A stretch of 64,000 nt of DNA from Pratylenchus scribneri. Its lineage: Eukaryota > Nematoda > Chromadorea > Rhabditida > Pratylenchidae. A program made the position numbers and the translations under genes. The stretch's first letter is position 1; each line of letters begins with the position of its first letter. The notes below the pieces were generated by a model, which was not told the DNA's origin, searched no databases, and worked only from the letters and a program-made list of their open reading frames with translations. The DNA lies in the NCBI GenBank assembly GCA_030063045.1, contig JAQSEB010000059.1:3720001-3784000 (forward strand), in the 5' to 3' direction. Positions 1-14,600 of this stretch are shown one piece after another.

Positions 1-1256
1 CTTGCTGGGACGAAGGGGGAAATGGGCCCTGTTCGTGGCTGCGACGCGCATTTTTATAGGGACAGCATCAGCCCCCGGAGGAAAGGAGGAAGAGGGCGGC
101 CGGCTCAGCAGCAGCAACAGTGGTTGGTGTTGGTGGTGTGGCCCATTCGCTCTGCTCGGCTGCGTCCGCCCAATTCATCGTACTCTTTTCGCTTTCACTG
201 GCTTCTCAAGCCAATGTGCTTTTTCTGCACCATTTTCCCTGGTTTCCACCCAAATGATGATGTCCCCTCTCAAATAGCACAAAATGAATACAACGCCCGC
301 CCCTTTATGGAGGACAGATGGGCGAAAAGAGGGCGGTCCCTTTGCATCGGCTGGCAGCAACAGAAAAGGGGCAAAAGACGAGGACAGTGCAGCTGTCACT
401 CGTCCGACCAACGGCAAATAGGGGGCCAACCCTCACGGACGGCCTTTGGCCTCCGGTCGCTCGCCAATGGCCTAGAGGCAATTGGCATGGCCAAGGCTTC
501 CTATTCCCTCCTAAACCCCTTTCATTCTCCTCTATGGAGCCAACCAAAGGAGGAGGAAGGAAGGAAGGAGGCTTCTACGGCTTTTTGGACGGTTGGAGGA
601 GCACATCGGCGGCTGATAAGCAACGCGCCATCACAGCGACAGCGCCACAAAGTCTGCTTGTGCTCCTCGGGGCGAAGGAGGAGAAGAACAAATGGGAATG
701 AAGGAGGGGGAAGGGGTTTCCATGAATGAGAAGAAGAGGAGGAGGATGAATGAATACCCATCCAAAATAGCAGATGACAAAAATTTGGAAAAAAAAAACA
801 ATTTTATCAGTAAAAATGGGCAATAAAGGACAATTTTGCTACTGTTGGCCTCATCCTCTCGACCAATTCCCCTCATTTGCCTTTTGGGTTCATTACTTTA
901 CAACAAATATATACACATATTATGTTTTTGAGGGGCAATTGACAGATTGGCGCTGCCATCCCTTGGGGGAAAGGAGGACCAAGAAACCGGAGGAAGAATA
1001 GAGGGGAAGATGATGATGAAGAAGTCGGAGGATGAGGAGAAGTTTTTTGCGCATTAGTGTCGATATGAATAGGGATGGATGGAACGGGAGAAGGGGAATT
1101 GGTTGGGGTGGGGGCACACACAAGGAAATTGGCGAATGAAAAAAACGACGAAGAATGAAGGGGACGAGATGGGCCGATAAGGAGGAGGACGTGAAGAGAA
1201 GAAGAAGGCGAAAGGGCGGAAAGAAAACGGCGAAAATTGGGAAAGGTGGGGGAATT

Positions 1257-1269
1257 GGGGGGGGGGGGG
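1257..1269 (+). repeat. Poly-G tract, 13 nt
   Basis: Uninterrupted run of G on the + strand. One of several long G or C homopolymers in non-coding parts of this window. Confidence 0.9.
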
Positions 1270-4200
1270 CTGGCTGATTGAGGAGAGGGGGCACAGCCGA
1301 TACGAAGGTGAAGAAGTCCTCCACAACCACTGCATATTCAATTCAAGTCCTTGTGACCACCTTACTTAGCCCAAAATGGATCGCCCCAAAGGGGTCAGGG
1401 ACAGCTCACAAAACCAATCAAGCTCCGAATATTTTTTTGCATTTTTAAACATTTTTTATAGTAATTCCTAATGAAAAGGGTTTTGTTTTCGTGCAATGAG
1501 GAAATAATTTTTTCTAGAGCCAATTTTGGGTGCCAACTTTTGTTTTGGCACCTCAAAAAGCCACCCCTAATTGGCTGGCAGTGGCCAACAAAATTATGGC
1601 CCAAAATACCGTCTGGGCTGCAGCCACCAGAATTCCTGGCACCGTTAATGAGCCAAAATACCACCACCAATGGAGAGAAGGATAAATTGGATTCCGAGCC
1701 CTTGGATGGAATGTGCCAAGTCCCAAATTATTGTGAAGAATTCCTTCTTCTCCTTTTTGGCATCCCATCAGCCAGAGGAGTAAGGAGGGAAGGAGGGGCC
1801 ACTCTTATTTGGCTTGCGTGTTTGGCAGCCCCCATTGGCCATCCTGGCCATGTTGTCCTCGGCTGAATGCGTAATGAGGCAGCTCTCTATAAGCGCAAAG
1901 ATGGCAAAATGGAAGGAGGACAGGAGGGAATTGGCACAAAAATGTGAGAGCGAATGGAGGGCACAAAATATTGGAATGGGGGATATTGGCCAAAAGAAAT
2001 GTGGGATTGCCAAAATTGATGCAGAAATACGCGCGCGAAAAATTAATAAGCAATGCCCAAAAGGGCACATTTTACGGATGAATTGATAAAAACACTGTCC
2101 ATACTCCACACAGACTAATCAACAAACTTTTTAACTGTTTTTTTGGGTCGAAGATGGAAGTTTGGCACGCAAATTGGTTTTTCTTCATCATTTGCTCATA
2201 TTCCCCCCCACCTTTTCCTCTTAACATCTCCCCTAGGGCGCAAAAACTTCCGGCCGGTCTCCTCTTCTTGAATGAGTGGGGGACATCCTAAAAGTGTTAA
2301 AGGAGAATGCACATTTTCCCCTCAAGGGTAATTAGAGCATTCATTCATTGATGGGCGTCCATTTGGCTGATCGAATTTCCCGTCCTTCCACCTCTTTAAG
2401 AAGAAGATGAAGAAATGAAGGTGATGGGAAGGCGAAGAAGAAATGGAATTGGCTGCGGCTGTTTGGGCAGCAATTGGAAAGAAAAAGGCCGAAATGAGGG
2501 AATTAAAAAGGCGATTGGCGGCGCGAATTGGTTGGGCCGAGCGGAGGCCACAGCGGGGGCCCAAGCCCAGGGGACTCTCTAATCGGCTAATTGGTGGTGG
2601 AATTGTTTGTGGCCCAAACAACGGTGGGCCGGAGATCAACGCGAAGAGTCAATTTAAATTAGGAAAAGGGAAAATGGGGAGGAAAAAGGCTTAAAGGAGA
2701 AGATTGGGCCAACAGATTTTGTGTGGGCCCTGAATGTGGACGAAGATGAAAAAGGATTTGGGGCAGTTCTACTCCTCGCCATTTTCATTGCTGCCATCAT
2801 TTTCAGCACCAATTCCTTCATATTTACTCTTCTTCCCCCTATAGTCGCGCCCTAAATTTCTCCATTCTCCCCCAAATTCTCCTCATATTCTCCCACCTCT
2901 TAACACAGTATCCGACCTCTTGGAAAATGGAAGCCAAAATGAATTGCCATTTAAGAAAGGAGCAAATTTTTCATTTGAGTAAAGTATTTAAGTGCCAATT
3001 TGGGCCCAAAGCTCACTCATTTGGCTTTGGAGGCAATTGATGTGAGAGCCAATTCGCTGGCCAATCTGGTTCCGATCAGTTTCTTTCCCTTCTCCTCCCC
3101 ACCTTTGCCTCATTTCCCTTTCGCCCCTCCCTTCCATTTTGCCCTTTAGTTCGACACTTTTTCCCTTTTTGCTTTGCCGCCAGCCGTCAATTCCAAAACA
3201 AATGAGGTGCTTTCCTTTTCCTACCAGCCGCCACTTTCCCCCATTTCGCTGTTTTGCAACAAAATAGACCAAAGGGCCATTCCCCCTCCCAATCCGATCA
3301 GTGAAATGGGCAATTGTAGGGGAAAACAACAAACCAAAACAAGGCCGCAATTTGCGATGGACGAGATGAATGTGAATGCCCATTTCCTTCCAAATCCCCT
3401 TTCCCCTATTTCAGTATCCCTTTCTGACGCTCGTAAAATTTGCTCAGGGCAATGGAAGAAGGGAGGAAAATGTGGAGAGAGGAAGGGAAGTGTTCGAATA
3501 GAAATGAGATGAAAGGAATTGGAGGCCTTGGCTATTTTATTTGTTCAAGAATGAAAAGAAAAAGTTTTGGAATGAGAAGGAGAAGGAATTGCACACAACA
3601 CTTTTGGCGGATTTTGTGCCCCATAGAAGAAATTTTACGGCAATGGGGATGGCGGCAATTGCCAAAAGGGGAAAGGAGGAGTGTACAAGGAATGAAAGGA
3701 AGGGAAAAAGTGCCTTTTTAGCAAAAAGGGGATTTCCTTTTAAGCGGGCGACCATAGAAGGAGCAAAAGGAAAAGAAGGGATGTTGCCAACCGGCACCCT
3801 CCCTCCATCCAACCACAGCCCAACACTCACTCCGAGGGGATTACGCGTTCAACTATGTCCGGTCCCTAGTATTATGTTATAAATGGGGAATGTGGGCTCT
3901 TCTCTAGGCCATAATGCCATCCTCCCTTTCCCTTCCCTCATTTGCCATTTGCTTCCCAAGAATGAAAGCATCATCATTTTTTGCCAATTCGACCGAAAAT
4001 TATGGCCTCCGAATGATGATGCCAATTGGCGCCATAAAGATGAGTGAATTAGAGAGAGATTTTCTCGAAAATATTCGAAAGAATTTGAGTTGAGAGAGAA
4101 GAAATTGTTGGATCATTTCCAATTTTGGAAGCAGAAGAGAAAGCCCTGAGGCTAATTTGGCTAATTTCCTTTGATATATCCTAAGGCAAAATTCATATTT

Positions 4201-7200
4201 AAGAAGACCACCCCGGCTGGAGATTGCGCGTGGAACCCTACAAAAAAATCAGCACAACCAACCAAAACCAACCAGCGCACCAAAGTACCCTTCGCAGCAC
4301 ATGCCCAGTTTGGAATTGCGCACGACTGCTAAAATGTAGCGCAGCTGTCAGCAATGGGCGACGTGTACTCATTGGCGACCAAGACGCGACAGCAGCAAAC
4401 ACCATGGAGGCGAAAGGGGTTGTTGGTCTGTGTTGGGAGTGGTTGGTGATGAGGAGGAGGAGAAAATGGGGAGAATCGAATCGATCGTTGGGGAACATAA
4501 AGAATGGTGATGGGGAAGTTGGATGTTTGTGGAGATGATCAAAATCAGGCATTTTGTTCAGGAGGCGGCAGATAATTGCAGAATTAGCCATTCTTTGCGC
4601 AAAAATTATGAATAAAATTGAATTTCTAACAAATTTTTGTAAAATTTTAGCAAATCTGCCCAGTGGCCGTTGCTAACCCCCAATTTGGACCTACCAACGA
4701 ATTTTTAGTATATTTCCATTCGGCTTTTTCGCTCCAACAAGCCCAGGGCCAAACTCGCTGCTGTGAGTGAATGACTTGAGGTTGAGTTGAGGAGGAGGAC
4801 TTGTATTTGGTTGGTGGATGTTGAGAAGAAAGAATGGGAATTGGGAAGGAGGAGGAGGAGGACGGTTTTGGGCTGGCGCTGCTCCACACTGCTGCGGAGT
4901 ATGGGGGGAATGGGAAAAAAGGGGTGGTGGTGGTTGGGGGAAAATGGGAGGGGCGACGGTCCGCCTCAAGGCTCATCATAGAGGCAAGCAATTGCCCTAA
5001 ACATCCCTTGGGGGGAAGAAAGAGTGCAATGGCGGAGGTATTGGAGAGGAATGACGAACAAAGAAGAAAAAGTGGTCGGAAAAGCATTGAGAGTTGAGAT
5101 GGGCGAGAACGAGAATGAAGGAACCGTGGGGGCGAAAAGCAACCACCGACCAACAGAGGAGCAAATGTGCCCCTTTCTTGTTGTTTGTGAGAGGGCAATT
5201 CCGCGCCGCAGGGCGGAGCTTTGGCTCGGCTCCTCAGAAGAAGAAGATAGTTGGGGGAAAGGCGCCCCTCCTTCCTTCCCCGCTTTTCTCGAAGAACCCA
5301 TGACACGCTGACGCCGTCAACGATGACAACAACGCAAATTGGGGATGGCCGAAGACGAGCGGTCGAAAGATGGCAAGAAGGAGGGACAATCGGGAGCGCT
5401 CGTCTCCTTCTTCTCCTCAAGAAGATGCCCAAAGCATCTTTCTTGCCCCAGCAAAAACCATCGAACCCATCATCATCAGCACAACACAAACACCATTGGG
5501 GGAGGGGGCACTCTTGAACAGGAGGGCGAACGGGTGGGGCAATGAGCGGAAGCAGGCAAATGGCCCTTCGAAACCTGTTCTTCTTCAATCCTCCTCCCTC
5601 TCATTCCATTCATTCACCCTCCGGGGCAATAGGCTCTGATGGTTGTTGGCCGAGTCAGCCTGGCCAGGACCCCCTTGCCTTTCGCTTTTTGCATAATTGG
5701 CCACAGAACGCAGCGCACCACCCCCAAGTCCTGTAGGCCATCATCAATTTCATCAAAATGGCAAGAAGATGGAGAGGGGGCTGACTTGAGTGAGAATGAA
5801 GAAAATAAGTGAATAGATTGAATAAATTGAGAAAATTGGATGGAATGGATTATGGGGTAAGAAGATGAATGAACTTGTTTATAAGCGAAGAACATTTTGG
5901 TTGAGGGAAATGAGCTGGAACTTGGATTGGTCTTCAGCAAAGAAACAACCAACAGAGCGGACGAATTTGCGCACTCATCTTCTCTTATTTGGATGTTTTT
6001 GACGATATTCCAATGCTATTTTGGTGGAGGCCATCGTCCAATCCCATTCCTCCTCATCCCATCACAACTAAAATGCCATGGCCGCAGTCGGCGCTTTTTC
6101 TTCATTTTTCCATTTTTTTCCATTTGCCATTCGCGTACGCCACCGACAGCCTTTTTACTGAACCGCAGTTTTTTGCTATATGTCTTAAATATGGGGAAAA
6201 AGGAGGCGAGCGGATTTGGATGGAAAATATATGATGAAAAAAGTGGTAATGGAGAGGGTAAGGGCTGGCAAAAAATACACAAAATCTGTGTGGATAACCT
6301 CAAAAATGACTTTGGCAGAGGAATTGGCCTTTATCAGTTGGCCCAGGCCAAATTGATGTGGAAAGTCAATCCTTCCATTTAGACAGATGGCTTGGGAATT
6401 GATGTCCTCATTTCCATTCCCAAATGTCCTTTCTATCCATCAAACCATCCATTCCCCCTCCCCCATCTTCTTTTTGGGCCCAATATTTGTTCGTTTTTCG
6501 GCATTTTGCCGCCGTCAGCCACCAACCAAAAATCCTTCCTTCCTCCCATTTTTATGGGCCGGTTGTCAGTTTGGCACACACCAAATCCCCAAAAACAGGA
6601 ATTATTGCTGTCCGGGAGAGCCAATGGACAGTGTAAATTGTTGGCAAAAGGTCGATGGTCTTTGCTTAAGCCTCGTTGTTGTTTTGGCCCCCAAAAGTGC
6701 CGGATTGGCTGGCTTTGCCTTCCTCCCAGGGCCAACCGACCGAATAACAACATTTTGCCCCCAATTCCATTTCCTCATAACTCCATTCCCACTCCCGAGA
6801 GAAGAGTAAGCTGCAATGGCATTGGCCCCCACCCCCATCTTTTTAGATGGGCGAGCGACAAAGGTCAGTGAAAGGAGGGGTGGAGGGTGAAGGCGAGCGC
6901 CAAAGGCAATATATGAAGGGAATGGGGGACATTTTTGGGAGCCAAGACCAGCACAAGCCCTTGGGCCAAAGCGAATCGGGCCACGGCACGGGAAGCGGGG
7001 AGAAAGGGTTTAGGGACAAAATGAGATGGGAAGGGAAAGTGCCACCAAACAAACAAGAATCCGGGCGATGGCATAAATCATTGCTTCATCCAGAGAGGGG
7101 GCATTGGCCAAATTATTGCAGTCGCCCTCGGGAATTGGCCGCCACCAATGGCTCACCGTGAATTTTGGAGCAGCTTACAATGGAAGAGGTTGGCACGAGA

Positions 7201-7370
7201 TGCTAGCCATCCTTCATTTTGGGTTTATTCATTGTAAAAAAGGGCAAAATGGGGGAAATGTTCCCTAAAGGGAAATTCATAAAAAGGAAGGGAACAACTC
7301 CAAAAGAATCCATTCATTTTTCTTCTTTTCCCCATTTGGCAAAAAGCCAACAAAAAATTCCATCCAACAA

Positions 7371-7383
7371 CCCCCCCCCCCCC
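7371..7383 (+). repeat. Poly-C tract, 13 nt
   Basis: Uninterrupted run of C in non-coding sequence. Confidence 0.9.
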
Positions 7384-8438
7384 ACTTTTTTCCCTTCCCC
7401 AAAGTCATCAAATGCCGACCCAACCAAGTCCTCTCTTCCTCCCAAAATAGTTTGGAAAGAATGAGTTTATTTAATAGTTGATTTTAGGCGCTGATCCGCT
7501 CTCTCAGATTGCAATGCGCCCTCCAGCAGCCACGTAAAAAGGCAGTCCACCAATTTTACGGCCCTTTCTTCCCCAATTTTCATTTTCATCTTGATTTCTT
7601 GTTGTTGTTTCCCTTTGCTTTGCTCGCGCGTTTTTGCGCATTTTTATGGCTCCGAATGCCCCATTTGGATTTTTGGATGGAGTGGAATGGAGTGAGTGGA
7701 GATCGCCCATCACAAACCAACCAGCCGGTCGGCCTCGACTGCCAGCTTCGTCACCGACAATTAACTTCGCATCAGCCCATCCAATCCAAGGCTGCTGCTT
7801 TTGGTGCCTTCCTCCAACCAAAAGCCCATCATATCCCCTTTTTGATCCATTACAAGGCAAAAGCCATTTTGGGGGTTGAGGGAGGAAGGGCACATTTTCA
7901 TTGGTGGTTGAAACTTTTACGGCTTGGATGGATGGAAAATGTGGGAGAAAGGAGGAAGGACGGCACATTGAAGAGCCGAAGGAAACAGAAATTGACAATT
8001 TAGGGCAAGGGGATTTTGGGGAGAGAATTGTTTGGGTGTGGAAGGGCGCAGCAGAAGGAGGTCGACCATAAAAACGCACATTTTTGGGAGTGGCATTGTT
8101 GGTGGGGGGCAGTCGTGAGAAGATTGGCTCGAGAATCGGCATTCGGCATGTGCAAAATGGTCTCGATTCCCCGCTGGAGAAGAATGGGACGAGCAGCAGA
8201 ACATGGATGTACCATTGATGATGGCCTATTCCTTCATTCATTTTGGAAGGTGTCCAATTTCCGGAGGAGGAGGGCCAATTTTATTAGAAAAAATGGAAGA
8301 ATGGGATTGACAAAGAAATATATAACAAAGGAAGAGGGAGGGTGAACAGTAAATTATCTCTCATAGAAGAATAATGAAAAATGCCGGATTGAGTTGACCA
8401 ATTAGTTCAGTACATATATTCATAAATATCTATTTAAG

Positions 8439-8612
8439 GTGTCGAAAATAATCTTTTTACAACTTGGTCATAACTAGATTAATGCTTATAGGATTAGGTT
8501 TAGGACCAAACTTGGGTTTAAGACTAAAGCTAGATAGAATAGGAATCTTAAAGAAACTAGTTTAGTTTGGTTAAGTTATATGGTCTTCTAAACAAAAGAT
8601 TATTTTCGACAC
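8439..8612. mobile_element. Short inverted-repeat (MITE-like) element
   Basis: A perfect 19-bp terminal inverted repeat, GTGTCGAAAATAATCTTTT at 8439-8457 and its reverse complement at 8594-8612, encloses 136 bp of AT-rich sequence with further imperfect pairing. No coding capacity. I could not find a clear target-site duplication, so it may be a non-autonomous DNA transposon or a simple hairpin. Confidence 0.55.
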
Positions 8613-11600
8613 GAAAATTTTTTCGTTATATAGTATCCCAAAATATATTCTCATAAAATTTTGTTCTTTTAATACTATATTCAATTTTCTTAAATTATTT
8701 GGATTAATTTTGTACATTTTTCCCTGTGTTGAAGGTATTCTATATCCACTCTTTTACATATAATCAATCATAAAATGGACAAAATATATTCAAAGATGAA
8801 AATGGCCAAATAAATCCAGCAAAGAGGAGAGAGGATTATCTTTTTATCCTAAAATGATCCGAATTGATGATCTTCATAGTTCGAAGAGGGAATATTAATA
8901 AAAAGAAATCTTCCAAATTTGGATGTTCAAAATGGGGGAAAGGCAAGGGCACCCACATTCTATGTCTGTATGTACCCTAAAAATACATTAGCCGATCGCC
9001 AAATTCGGCTCATTTGCTAATTGACATCCCCCTCCCAATTCAATTTCCAAGTTCGGTCGAGGGCATTTGTTTGGTGTTGGGGAGAAAGAACATGAACAGC
9101 AACACAGAAACATCATTCATTCATGAATGGACGGATGGATGGTGGGGGAATTGGCTGCGTTAATTGGCGTGATGAGGGGCACAACCCCCAAAAGGGGAAC
9201 AAAATCAGTAGACTTTGTTGCAGTGCGCACCACATTTTTGGGTGGTTGATGGCGGTGCTCAATTCGCCTTCTTCCCAATTCAACCGTACACATGCATCCC
9301 TCACCATCCATTCCAATTTCCACCATTCCCCAAAATTCATTCACATTCATTTCCAACGCATTAATAACTGGTGGAGACGGTGGAAATGACTTTTTGGAAT
9401 GAAAATTGGAAATTGGGCTGGGCACGATGGACACGGGGAAAACAGGGGAAAATGTGAATAATCAACTTTTGGGGATGGAGGGGGATATATGGACAAAAAT
9501 GCACTTTAGCAAGAATTGGAAATGGCAATGGCAAAATGAGAGGGGACAACAATTCCGGGATTGGGTGGACAAAATGGGAAATTAATGCACTTTTTGGTTG
9601 GGGTAGGGAATTGGTTAGCGGAAATGATGGCAATGTGAATTGAAATTATAAATTAAAATGAAGCGACGATGTGCGCAAAAAATAATGGAATGGAGTGGGA
9701 AATGGATGGAAATTGGGGCCAAAAAATCCACTACACATTTATTTTTATTTGAATTGGTTTTTGTTCTTTCGTCAAAAAGATATATTATATTGGGTGAAAT
9801 CCTTCAAAAAATAAAATGGTCATGCTTTATGAGAAAACCTTCAATTAAATATAAAAAATATCAATGCAGAGGAATTGGGAAATTTTTGAAACCGAAAAAA
9901 TCAATCAAAAACACATTTGATTTTTCTTTTTTTTTATTTCGAAAGTTTCCCCATTCTTTTTGTGAACTTTGTTGTGTCGAAGTAGGAAAAGGTGAGCCCT
10001 GCGGTGCGCCATTTTGTGCCTTTACTCTATCCAATTTCCATAAAATGCAAATGGAATTGGTCCAACAATTCGAGAATAGGAAATGGGCATGGACCAATTT
10101 GGGAATGTGAATTTGGAATGCGATGGAGGCCATTTTTATTGCGCAAATTCATTCTCCACCTATGTTATGGCCATTGGCCGGCATGATGTCAAAGTTAGGC
10201 ACAAATTTGGCCAAAAGGGGAGAATGGCAAGTGTGAGGTGATTATTCCCCTATTCGACCATTATTCCGACTTTTGCTGTCCCCCTTTCTCCACAAATTGG
10301 CTGTTTGCGGCTGCTCAGCGGAATTTGATAATGTGGAAGTGGAGGGGGGGGGGGGGGGGGGGGGGACAAAAAATAAAAATAATTACGTTCCTAGACTGCA
10401 AAGGCCGATTGGATGGGGTCGCCAAATGTGTCCAGCAGAATTGGCCATGGATGGATGGATAAATGGGATTGGATTTGGAGGGGGAATTGGGTTGATTGAT
10501 GGAAGGAATAGAGGGAAGGGACATTATCTATGAAGATTTTCGGCCAATTATTGCCTCGTCACTGGCCATTGTGGCTGCGTTTGCCTATTTTCTCCTTTTT
10601 TTGACAAATTTTTTTATCCCAAAATCGACTTTGGCCCAAAAGAAAAGCGCATCTGGCGGCAATTCCCTTTTTTTTAAATCATTTTCTTTGCCTTAAGGCA
10701 AATTTATCCTTTTCCCTTACCCAATATTCTCTCCTCATATTTTAACCCCATTCCTCCCGGCTAATGGCATCCGTCGTCCATTCCATTCCATCCTCCATCC
10801 GTACGTTCATCAATAAACAAATAAATCTGCCGCCGCAGTTTTCGCTCATCCCCTAAAGAATATTGGCTGCTTCTTCTTTTTGCCATGCATTTCCGGCACT
10901 TTTCCCCCTTTTTAATGGGAAATTGGATTCATATTGGCTTTTGTGGGGTTCAACAGCGTGAATGGATGACAATGAATGACTGAATGACGTCGATTGTGGC
11001 CGCCGCCGTTGGAATTGGCTGCAAACTGCTTCTGATGATGAGGGAGGGGAGAAAGGGAAGGGGAAGGAATGGTCGAGAATGGTCGTGCGTTCTCGAAATA
11101 GGATGGATGGATGGCTTTCTTCCCCCCCCCTATATTTTATTGGCTCTTCGCCCAATTCTGCGTGCTGGGCTGCGGCGGCTGGCCAATCAGGACAAAAAAT
11201 CATTCATAGGATTAAAGCCATTATCTTCATTTTGACCACAAATTTATTTCATTGGAAACACAATCCTGGATGGATTTTCGTCTGTGATTGATTTGTGGCC
11301 GCCGATTTGTCCTTGGCCTTTTGCCTGATGAGATGACCGGCCAAACCCACAACAGATGTGCGCACAATTTTTTCCTCTCAATCCGATTGTCAAGCACTCA
11401 TTTTCAGTCCAAAATGGGATAAGGCGAATAAAATAAACCCATAAAAGGCCATTTCGGCAACATCTGTCCCCTCCTTCTCGTTTCCTTCCATTTTCTTCCT
11501 TCTCCTCTTCATTATTCCAAAAAGGCCTTCCTTCCTTCCTCATTTTCCGTCCGCGCCATTTTCCTCATCCCAAATTGGCCATCGACGCCATCGCCTCCCC

Positions 11601-14600
11601 AAACCTTATTCGACTTATTCTGGCTTCGTCGTTCATTTTCAATGGGAACGAAGAATGGAGGAGGAAGAATGAAAATGGATGACCGAACATTTGGTGGGGG
11701 AAGGGATATCCATGGACATGAGGCTTTTGAGGCAATGGAAAAATTGGAGGGTTTAAGAGTAGTCCACTGGCAAGGAAAATGGCCAATTTTCAGTCCAACG
11801 TGTCCGGCTGCTCTCAATCAAGCAACCAGCCGCCTCTGCTTTCCCCTAAAGTCCATTGGTATCGGTTCGGCGTATTTTTCCTTCCTTTCCACATTTTCTT
11901 TACGAAGAATTCATTTTTCTTCATATTCTTTCGTCTATCCTTCCTCCATTCACATTTCACATCCATTCCCAATTCCAATTTTCAATTCATTCACATCACT
12001 CATCACAAACACAACAGCCACCAAATACGCAATTGAACGAACATATATGAAAGGAATGAACGTGAAAATGTGTGAATGGATGGAATAAAAATAAATGGGA
12101 CAGTAGAAAGGAATTGCAAACAATACCATGAAAAAAAGGAAATTGAACAGAATTTAGGTGGGAATTGATGAATGAATGATGAAAAAGTTAAAGAATTCAT
12201 TTCCAATTCAAAACAATTTCACCATATTAGTCAAGGCTCAAGGGGGACGGTTTGGGCCATCAAAACAATTCCTGACATTTTGGCCTAAAAGTGTCCAAAT
12301 TCGTCGGGTGAATTCACCCAAACACAACCAAATAACCATCCTCTTTTCATTCCAACCAATTTCATTCCCACAGGCAATCCAATTTCACATATAAAAAGGA
12401 CGGAAAGAGTATTTTTGCCCCCGGCGCAATATGCATACAAATAGGCCGTCCGCCCGCTTTTCATCATTTTGCTTATGAAAAGGCCAAAAATTGCTGCTGT
12501 CCAGCTTCAATCCCCCCTCCCCTCCAGTCGGTTCCTCTCGGCATCAGCCACGCGTGTGTGGTCCTTTTCCTCCCCTTCAACGCCCCACTCTCGCCCAATC
12601 GGCCCTTATCCCCACAGCCAGCCGGCCACTCTCGACGACGATGGCGCTATCCAATCCGTCTTGCCCCAATCCCCCATTCCCTCCTTCACTTCATAAAGAT
12701 TCTGGGCAAACAAAGGTGAGAGCTTTGGGCGGCGAAAGACCATTTTGGATGAGAGGAAAAGAAGAAAAAGGAGGAGCTTTGAGTGGGGAAAGAATTGGAC
12801 TTTGCAACTTGCAAAGCAAAGGAAAAGGGCCGGGAAAGGAGGGCGCCGACGGCGACAGCCGAGAGGAACGGACGGAGCCCAAGAAGAAATGTGGAAAGGG
12901 GAATTGGATGGAATTGGAGAGAGCCGTCGGGATGGTTGTTTTGGGAAATTGAAGGAGAGCGATTGGAGAAAATTTGGAAAGAAAAATGGAAATTGAAGGG
13001 AAAGGGACCATCATCAATCTTTTTTAAGAATAAAGAGGGAATGTGCCATATTTTATGGGTTCGGATTCAACGAGAATTTCAACATCATAGCTAAAATTGT
13101 TATTTCAACATCAATGGCATTTCACAACCTAACCCATTTATTCATCACTTTTTGCCTCAAGGCGAATTAGTACTGTACATTATATCCTTTTTCCTTTGCC
13201 CATCAATTTACAGTCATTCCTCCCATTTATCCACCTTTCCTTCACATATCCCCATTATGCCAATGCACTTATTTAATTGGGGCACATTATCGGCTATTGC
13301 CCAGCAAAATTGGCCGACTACTTGTGGCCATCATTGTGCATTCATCAACCAATTTCTCATTTGATGGTCGCCTTTTTATTGTTGATGAACTTTTGGGGGA
13401 AATGGGCTACCACTTCCGCCGGCGGTCAAATTGGCGCCAAAAAGTCAGCAGACGGCCACTTTAGGCAATTATAATTTTGGGAGGCTGGCTGGCGCGGGAA
13501 GAGGCACAACGAGAATTTGAGAGGAATCGCAATTATTAAATAATTTTGAATAAAATGAAAGAGAATATGAAATCCAAAATGGCCGTTGGATTATTCCGAT
13601 CCCATTAAAAAGAAACAATTCGTCCGTTATCCCAATTCTAATTTTAATGTTCTCGCCGATCATTGATGATGACCGTTGGTTCTTGGTTGATTAAAAAATT
13701 TGCTGGCTGTCAAATTTGAGAGGAGGACAAAATAATTTTCAATTTCCCACCCCAACGAATCCACCCCTATTTCCCATTCAGCAGACCTTTGCGCATTTTG
13801 TGGCGGTGCGAATATATAAATCAAATTAAATGAGGAGGATGGACGGAAAAGGAATTTTGGTAGTGGATGGAATGAATGAATGATTTATTGGGCTTGAAAT
13901 TTTTTAAAAATATCTGTTGGAATATGAGCGCAAAATTCCAAATTGAAATGAAATCAGAAAAATAAGCGTCCAAGATGGTAAAAATTCAATGATTTTTTAT
14001 ATATCTTCCCATTTGCAATCAAATTATCAAATCCAATTGTGGAAATACATCAAACATCAAAAATATTTATTGTGCCCATAAAATTTCCTCAACAAAATGC
14101 ATCTAGATATATATAATAAAAATCCACCTGCTGTTGACCAGCTGCTGGCCAATTTATTTTATTTCATTTCCATCCAAACCAATTTGCCCTCGAGGTAAAG
14201 TAATTCTTGAAATCATCTGACTCCATCCAAAATGGCTGGTTATTTTCCCCAGTTTAGGCAATTCGACGGACAAAACAACCCTCTCAAGTTTTATGGCCCC
14301 CCTTTATTCCCCACCAAAATACTTTCCCCCAATTTGCCCTCATAGTCAGTCAAGCATTTATTGGTGTCAGAAGGGTGTGGTTTGTTGCTGATGGCGGTGC
14401 TGCGTGTTGTATCCTTTTTATTGTTGTGGCGTCGGAAACCATCAATTTGCCTGAAGAAATTTGACTGTGAGCATTTGATGAGGGGGATTGGAAAAAAATA
14501 AAGAGAATTAAAATTATCAAATTTTGAAAAAATGGTTTTTTGACTGATTTTTTTATCGAATTGTATGATGAGATGAGAAAAGAAAATGCTGGATAAATGG

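Larger units (their letters stand above)
1..8438. other. Gene-poor, purine-rich stretch
   Basis: No credible gene seen. Open frames here, including one of about 310 codons on the minus strand near 4.65-5.59 kb, are made of simple-composition runs (Ser, Pro, Arg, Gly, Lys) and lack hydrophobic core patterns, splice structure or family motifs. The + strand is rich in GGAGGA, GAAGAA and AATTGG words. Poly-G at 1257-1269 and poly-C at 7371-7383 are notable. It may be intergenic sequence or a very long intron of a gene outside the window. Confidence 0.6.

Noticed and set aside
22..729. 235-codon open frame on the + strand
   Set aside because: Arg/Ser/Gln-rich with no hydrophobic core pattern; all frames in this purine-rich block tend to stay open.
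4647..5588. 313-codon open frame on the minus strand
   Set aside because: The residues are runs of Ser, Pro, Arg and Leu from simple-repeat DNA; several overlapping frames are open here, and there is no domain, signal or splice structure.
7504..8241. 245-codon open frame on the minus strand
   Set aside because: No recognisable motif, low-complexity composition, and overlapping open frames on the other strand of equal quality.
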